From assembly GCA_023423495.1 (NCBI GenBank), contig JAFAFM010000201.1, positions 1 to 8,035 on the forward strand: a DNA stretch of 8,035 nt, given 5' to 3'. Below the pieces are notes generated by a model that ran no database searches, was not told the DNA's origin, and saw only the letters and a list, made by a program, of their open reading frames with translations. Positions 5,683-8,035 of this stretch are shown one piece after another (the stretch's first letter is position 1; each line of letters begins with the position of its first letter). This DNA is from Armatimonadota bacterium (GTDB lineage: Bacteria > Armatimonadota > Fimbriimonadia > Fimbriimonadales > Fimbriimonadaceae). A program made the translations under genes and the position numbers.

Positions 5683-7098
5683 CTAAGACGTCGCGTGTTT
5701 GGCTTTTAACTTGCGCAGAGCCCGCTTTGGAGCCCCTTCCACGTAGCTTCGCATGGGATATCCCTGCATCCACGGTTCGCGCTGGCGCCATTGTCGCCAA
5801 GAGCGGACAATTTCCTGACGGGTGGGCAGGTTCAGACCCTTAGCAATCCCGATGAGCCGCAATCCTTTGATGAAGTGCGCGCTCAAGTCGAACTGCCAGG
5901 CAAACACACCATGCTGAGCCCAAAGCTCTGACTTGTGGTGGGTGTTGTGACCACCCTCACCCAAACCCAATATCTCAATCACGGCATTGTTTCGCGAGTT
6001 GTCGGGAGTGACAAACGGTTGCTCGCCCCACAGGTGGCAGACCGAATTGACACAGAACGTGACCCAGTTCAGGAAGCAGATTCTTGCGAGCGACTCCCAA
6101 ATCCCGATGCCACCCAGGTAGTAGGGGATGGCAAAATTCAAGGCCAGCATCAGGATGTACCACGCAGGGTGGCTCACGAATCTAACAACCGGATCCTTTT
6201 CGATGCCGATGATGGTTTCAACGAGTTTCGCCCAGCGTTTTTTAATGAGTTGCTCGGTGGTCAAGACCACGTTGCCGTTCTTATCGCGGGCAATCCAGTA
6301 ATTCTCGTCCTCTTCGCGATAGCGGAAAGTCTTGGGGTCGGGGGCATTGGCCAGCAAATGCTCGCGCCATTGCTCGATCGACATGCCACGCGGCCGAACC
6401 AGGCTGGGTTCGCGGAAGGCCCACATCATGAAGCTGTGGAGAAAGGCATATACCTGCTCTTTAAAAATGCCTCGCTTAGTTTCATCGAATACGTAGGGTG
6501 AATGGACATCCGCACTGGTCTCGCCGAAAGCGTGATGCTTACTGTGCTTCTTCATCCATTCGCCCGCGGGTCCCTGCACAGCCATACTGCCCATCGAAAG
6601 TAGGAGACCCTTAACGATTGGATGCGCCTTGAAGCTTGGGTGGGTGCCGATTCGGTGGTACCCCACGGTGACCCCGAGCCCCGCAACTGCATACGCTCCG
6701 AGGAACCACAGGAAGTGGTGTCCGTGCAGCAAATACAAGGCATAGAAAGCAGGGAAGAGGAGGGCTGCGAAGCCGATCCGATAAAGCGACCTTAGAATTC
6801 TGTTTCGCCAGGCTCGACGAACGAGCTTGGGATGTCGCCAGTTCAACTGCTTCGATGCCTCGATAAGGTCAGGATAGGAGGACACCCAGGGAAAGCGTCG
6901 AAGGTACGGACGAATCCACTTGATGTGAACCCCGACAAGCAATGCGAGGTAAGCGATCGCCCCAACGGTCATCCAGAACGTCGGCTGATCTTGCAGTGCA
7001 TAAGCTAATACGATTAAGCCACCGATGGGGGGAAAGGCCAAGAAGATAAGGACGAGAAACTGCTCGAAACGACGATGTGATGTTGCTTGATCTGCCAC
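5683..7098 (-). CDS. Membrane fatty acid desaturase (delta-9 acyl-CoA/acyl-lipid desaturase family)
   Basis: This is an integral-membrane diiron desaturase that introduces a double bond into fatty acyl chains, adjusting membrane fluidity. Counting from the upstream GTG (478 aa), the three histidine boxes are HRIGTH (155-160), HSKHH (192-196) and HNTHH (391-395); the further conserved His of the SCD-type site is in NSVCHLWG (358-365). Hydrophobic segments lie near 21-42, 48-66, 117-150, 168-182 and 320-345. Two things are unusual: an extra N-terminal pair of membrane segments followed by a basic linker, and a hydrophilic loop of about 70 residues (235-305) before DPVVRF, roughly 50 longer than in cyanobacterial DesC. 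Two GTG starts are possible. The one at 7098 has AAGGA five bases ahead and gives 471 aa; the one at 7119 has only a weakly placed GGAAGA. I prefer 7098. Electron donor and substrate form are not evident. It ends in TAG. Confidence 0.93.
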   Translation of the reverse strand: MADQATSHRRFEQFLVLIFLAFPPIGGLIVLAYALQDQPTFWMTVGAIAYLALLVGVHIKWIRPYLRRFPWVSSYPDLIEASKQLNWRHPKLVRRAWRNRILRSLYRIGFAALLFPAFYALYLLHGHHFLWFLGAYAVAGLGVTVGYHRIGTHPSFKAHPIVKGLLLSMGSMAVQGPAGEWMKKHSKHHAFGETSADVHSPYVFDETKRGIFKEQVYAFLHSFMMWAFREPSLVRPRGMSIEQWREHLLANAPDPKTFRYREEDENYWIARDKNGNVVLTTEQLIKKRWAKLVETIIGIEKDPVVRFVSHPAWYILMLALNFAIPYYLGGIGIWESLARICFLNWVTFCVNSVCHLWGEQPFVTPDNSRNNAVIEILGLGEGGHNTHHKSELWAQHGVFAWQFDLSAHFIKGLRLIGIAKGLNLPTRQEIVRSWRQWRQREPWMQGYPMRSYVEGAPKRALRKLKAKHATS

Positions 7099-7138
7099 GG
7101 CTTTCCTTACTGAATGCACTCTTCCAAAATGGTGTCAC

Positions 7139-7180
7139 ATTTAGGGGTGCGCCCCTGGGGCTCAAGGGAGCTCCCTAAAT
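7139..7180 (-). promoter_or_regulatory. Nested palindromes upstream of the desaturase
   Basis: The leader of the desaturase contains several overlapping inverted repeats in 42 bases. An outer pair ATTTAGGG (7139-7146) / CCCTAAAT (7173-7180) encloses AGGGG-TGCG-CCCCT (7143-7156), GCCC-CTG-GGGC (7151-7161) and the perfect 12-base palindrome AGGGAGCTCCCT (7165-7176). A weak promoter candidate on the minus strand, TTGATG (7205-7200) and ATATTT (7182-7177) with 17-base spacing, would place the transcription start inside the palindromes. This fits an operator or an mRNA leader structure, but the promoter match is poor. Confidence 0.35.
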
Positions 7181-7225
7181 ATTTCTAGACTCTAATTGGC
7201 ATCAAAACGATCCGACACCCTTTAA

Positions 7226-7246
7226 GTTTGGGCCAGGTGCCCAAAC
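7226..7246 (-). terminator. Hairpin after the LolA-like gene, possible weak terminator
   Basis: GTTTGGGC (7226-7233) and GCCCAAAC (7239-7246) form a perfect 8-bp stem with a 5-base loop, starting 17 bases after the LolA-like stop codon. Read on the minus strand it is followed by TTAAAGGG rather than a run of T, so it is not a classical intrinsic terminator. It could be a weak terminator, a 3'-end stabiliser, or allow partial read-through into the desaturase. Confidence 0.4.
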
Positions 7247-7262
7247 CACTTCTGAAATGGTC

Positions 7263-7925
7263 CTATTTGGCTGGCAGCTTGACCGTGCTTGGATCGACTT
7301 TGGCGTTCAGCTCAAACTTGGTTACCTTGTGGTCTTGCAGTAGCAAAGCTTGGTTTTCCAGGTTATAAACCGCGGTTCGCACGATGAACTTGGTTTTGGG
7401 ATCAATATAGTAACGCACAAACACGTTGCTCTTCGGAGCCTTCTCTTCAAGGACCATGTAGTCCTTATCCTTCCAAGTCTCCTTCTGAAGCAGGCGGAGC
7501 TCACTCTCGTGCATATTCGCACCCTTGGTCGTGGAGAGCTGGCGCTTCCAATCCCAGAAGCAAAGCACTTCCAGGTTCACTGGCGGCGCGATTTCATCTG
7601 GATCAAATTTTTCCTTGGTGATCTTGCCGTCCGGCATTTTGGTGTAGCTCTGCTTGCCATCACTCACCATGAGCAGTGAGTTTCCTGCGCCCATCGAGTT
7701 TCCTTTCATCTGAATCCGGAAAGACCCGGGAGCCAGATATGACACCTGAGAGGTCAACAGGTTGTCATCCCCAACTTGAGATATGTAGCTCACCACTTCC
7801 ATGCGCACGCTTTTAGCCTTACTGTAGTTCTCTCGCAGCGTTCTTAGGATTGCTTCGACATCTTTATCGGCTGCAAAGGAAACAGTGGAAACAAGGGTGA
7901 GAAGGGAGACTGTAAGTGCGCGCAT
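7263..7925 (-). CDS. Exported LolA-like fold protein
   Basis: The protein (220 aa from this start) has a clear Sec signal peptide, MRALTVSLLTLVSTVSFA followed by ADKD, with cleavage predicted after SFA. The mature part looks like the LolA/LolB-like half-barrel family of periplasmic proteins: an N-terminal helix (EAILRTLRENYSKAKSVRMEV), alternating beta strands (SFRIQMKG, LLMVSDGKQSYTKMP), and a C-terminal strand set (DYMVLEEK, VFVRYYIDPKTKFIVRTAVY, VTKFELNAKVDPSTVKLP). In this fold the open barrel holds a lipid or lipoprotein acyl chain; whether this one carries lipoproteins is not shown, and no classic LolA partner gene is present. Start choice: AGAGG lies 3 bases from the ATG at 7931 but 9 bases from the ATG at 7925, which favours 7925; the longer form adds only Met-Ala. 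It ends in TAG and is separated from the desaturase by a hairpin. Confidence 0.8.
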   Translation of the reverse strand: MRALTVSLLTLVSTVSFAADKDVEAILRTLRENYSKAKSVRMEVVSYISQVGDDNLLTSQVSYLAPGSFRIQMKGNSMGAGNSLLMVSDGKQSYTKMPDGKITKEKFDPDEIAPPVNLEVLCFWDWKRQLSTTKGANMHESELRLLQKETWKDKDYMVLEEKAPKSNVFVRYYIDPKTKFIVRTAVYNLENQALLLQDHKVTKFELNAKVDPSTVKLPAK

Positions 7926-7976
7926 GGCCATGAACCTCTATACGAACGAAGAGGGACATAGAGTACCGTTGATTGC
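7926..7976. promoter_or_regulatory. Short divergent region at the right end
   Basis: About 50 bases separate the LolA-like start from the rightward partial gene. The minus-strand ribosome binding site AGAGG lies at its left end. I see no convincing promoter boxes, and the space is tight for two divergent promoters, so one promoter may overlap a coding start. Confidence 0.3.
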
Positions 7977-8035
7977 ATGATTGTAGGATCCCTTGCCGCG
8001 GCGTACCTGCTGACTGTTGCACAAACGAACGTGAG
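7977..8035 (+). CDS. Start of a probable exported protein (3' end missing)
   Basis: An ATG at 7977 opens a frame that stays open to the window edge and reads MIVGSLAAAYLLTVAQTNV. The hydrophobic run ending in a small-residue segment (TVAQT) is what a Sec signal peptide looks like, although, like the M28 peptidase leader in this window, it has no basic residue at the N-terminus. No good Shine-Dalgarno is placed close to the ATG; GAGGGA is about 20 bases away. Only 19 codons are visible, so the product cannot be named and the gene call rests on the leader-like composition and the divergent position. Confidence 0.4.
   Translation, partial: MIVGSLAAAYLLTVAQTNV

Noticed and set aside
5935..6501. 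A 188-codon plus-strand frame opposite the desaturase
   Set aside because: Antisense to a gene with all histidine boxes intact; the translation is low in recognisable structure.

Overview
This window is a chromosomal, housekeeping-type stretch of a bacterium, about 8 kb and densely packed with genes. It holds six clear genes plus the first codons of a seventh. I see no mobile element, CRISPR array, rRNA or tRNA. The organism is probably diderm, because it has a LolA-like exported protein and several secreted products. It uses the bacterial forms of HslU, AspRS and succinyl-CoA synthetase. GC looks mid-range (mid-50s percent by eye, not computed). An Armatimonadota-like (Fimbriimonadia) origin is a guess from the overall flavour of the proteins and their short signal peptides; no marker gene here settles it.

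Layout. (1) Bases 1-1109, plus strand: the C-terminal three quarters or so of hslU, entering from the left edge. (2) 1113-2294, minus strand: a secreted M28-type zinc aminopeptidase, convergent with hslU and separated from it by 3 bases. (3) 2349-2678, plus strand: a small cupin gene divergent from the peptidase. Its reading frame is interrupted by an in-frame TAG right before a conserved motif, leaving an open frame from 2400. Its stop codon overlaps the aspS stop. (4) 2675-7931, minus strand: four genes read right to left, LolA-like protein, fatty acid desaturase, sucC, aspS. sucC and aspS are only 2 bases apart and surely co-transcribed. sucC follows the desaturase after 45 bases. The LolA-like gene is separated from the desaturase by about 164 bases containing palindromes. 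(5) 7977 to the right edge, plus strand: the start of a probable exported protein, divergent from the LolA-like gene.

The genes do not form one pathway: protein quality control (HslU), envelope or periplasmic peptide hydrolysis (M28), membrane lipid unsaturation (desaturase), TCA cycle (SucC) and translation (AspRS). SucD, the obligate partner of SucC, is not beside it. No stretch over 300 bases lacks a gene. I did not find a novel defence or mobile system. The points most worth checking are the amber codon in the cupin gene, a 9-bp hairpin that buries the sucC start codon, and the palindrome cluster ahead of the desaturase.
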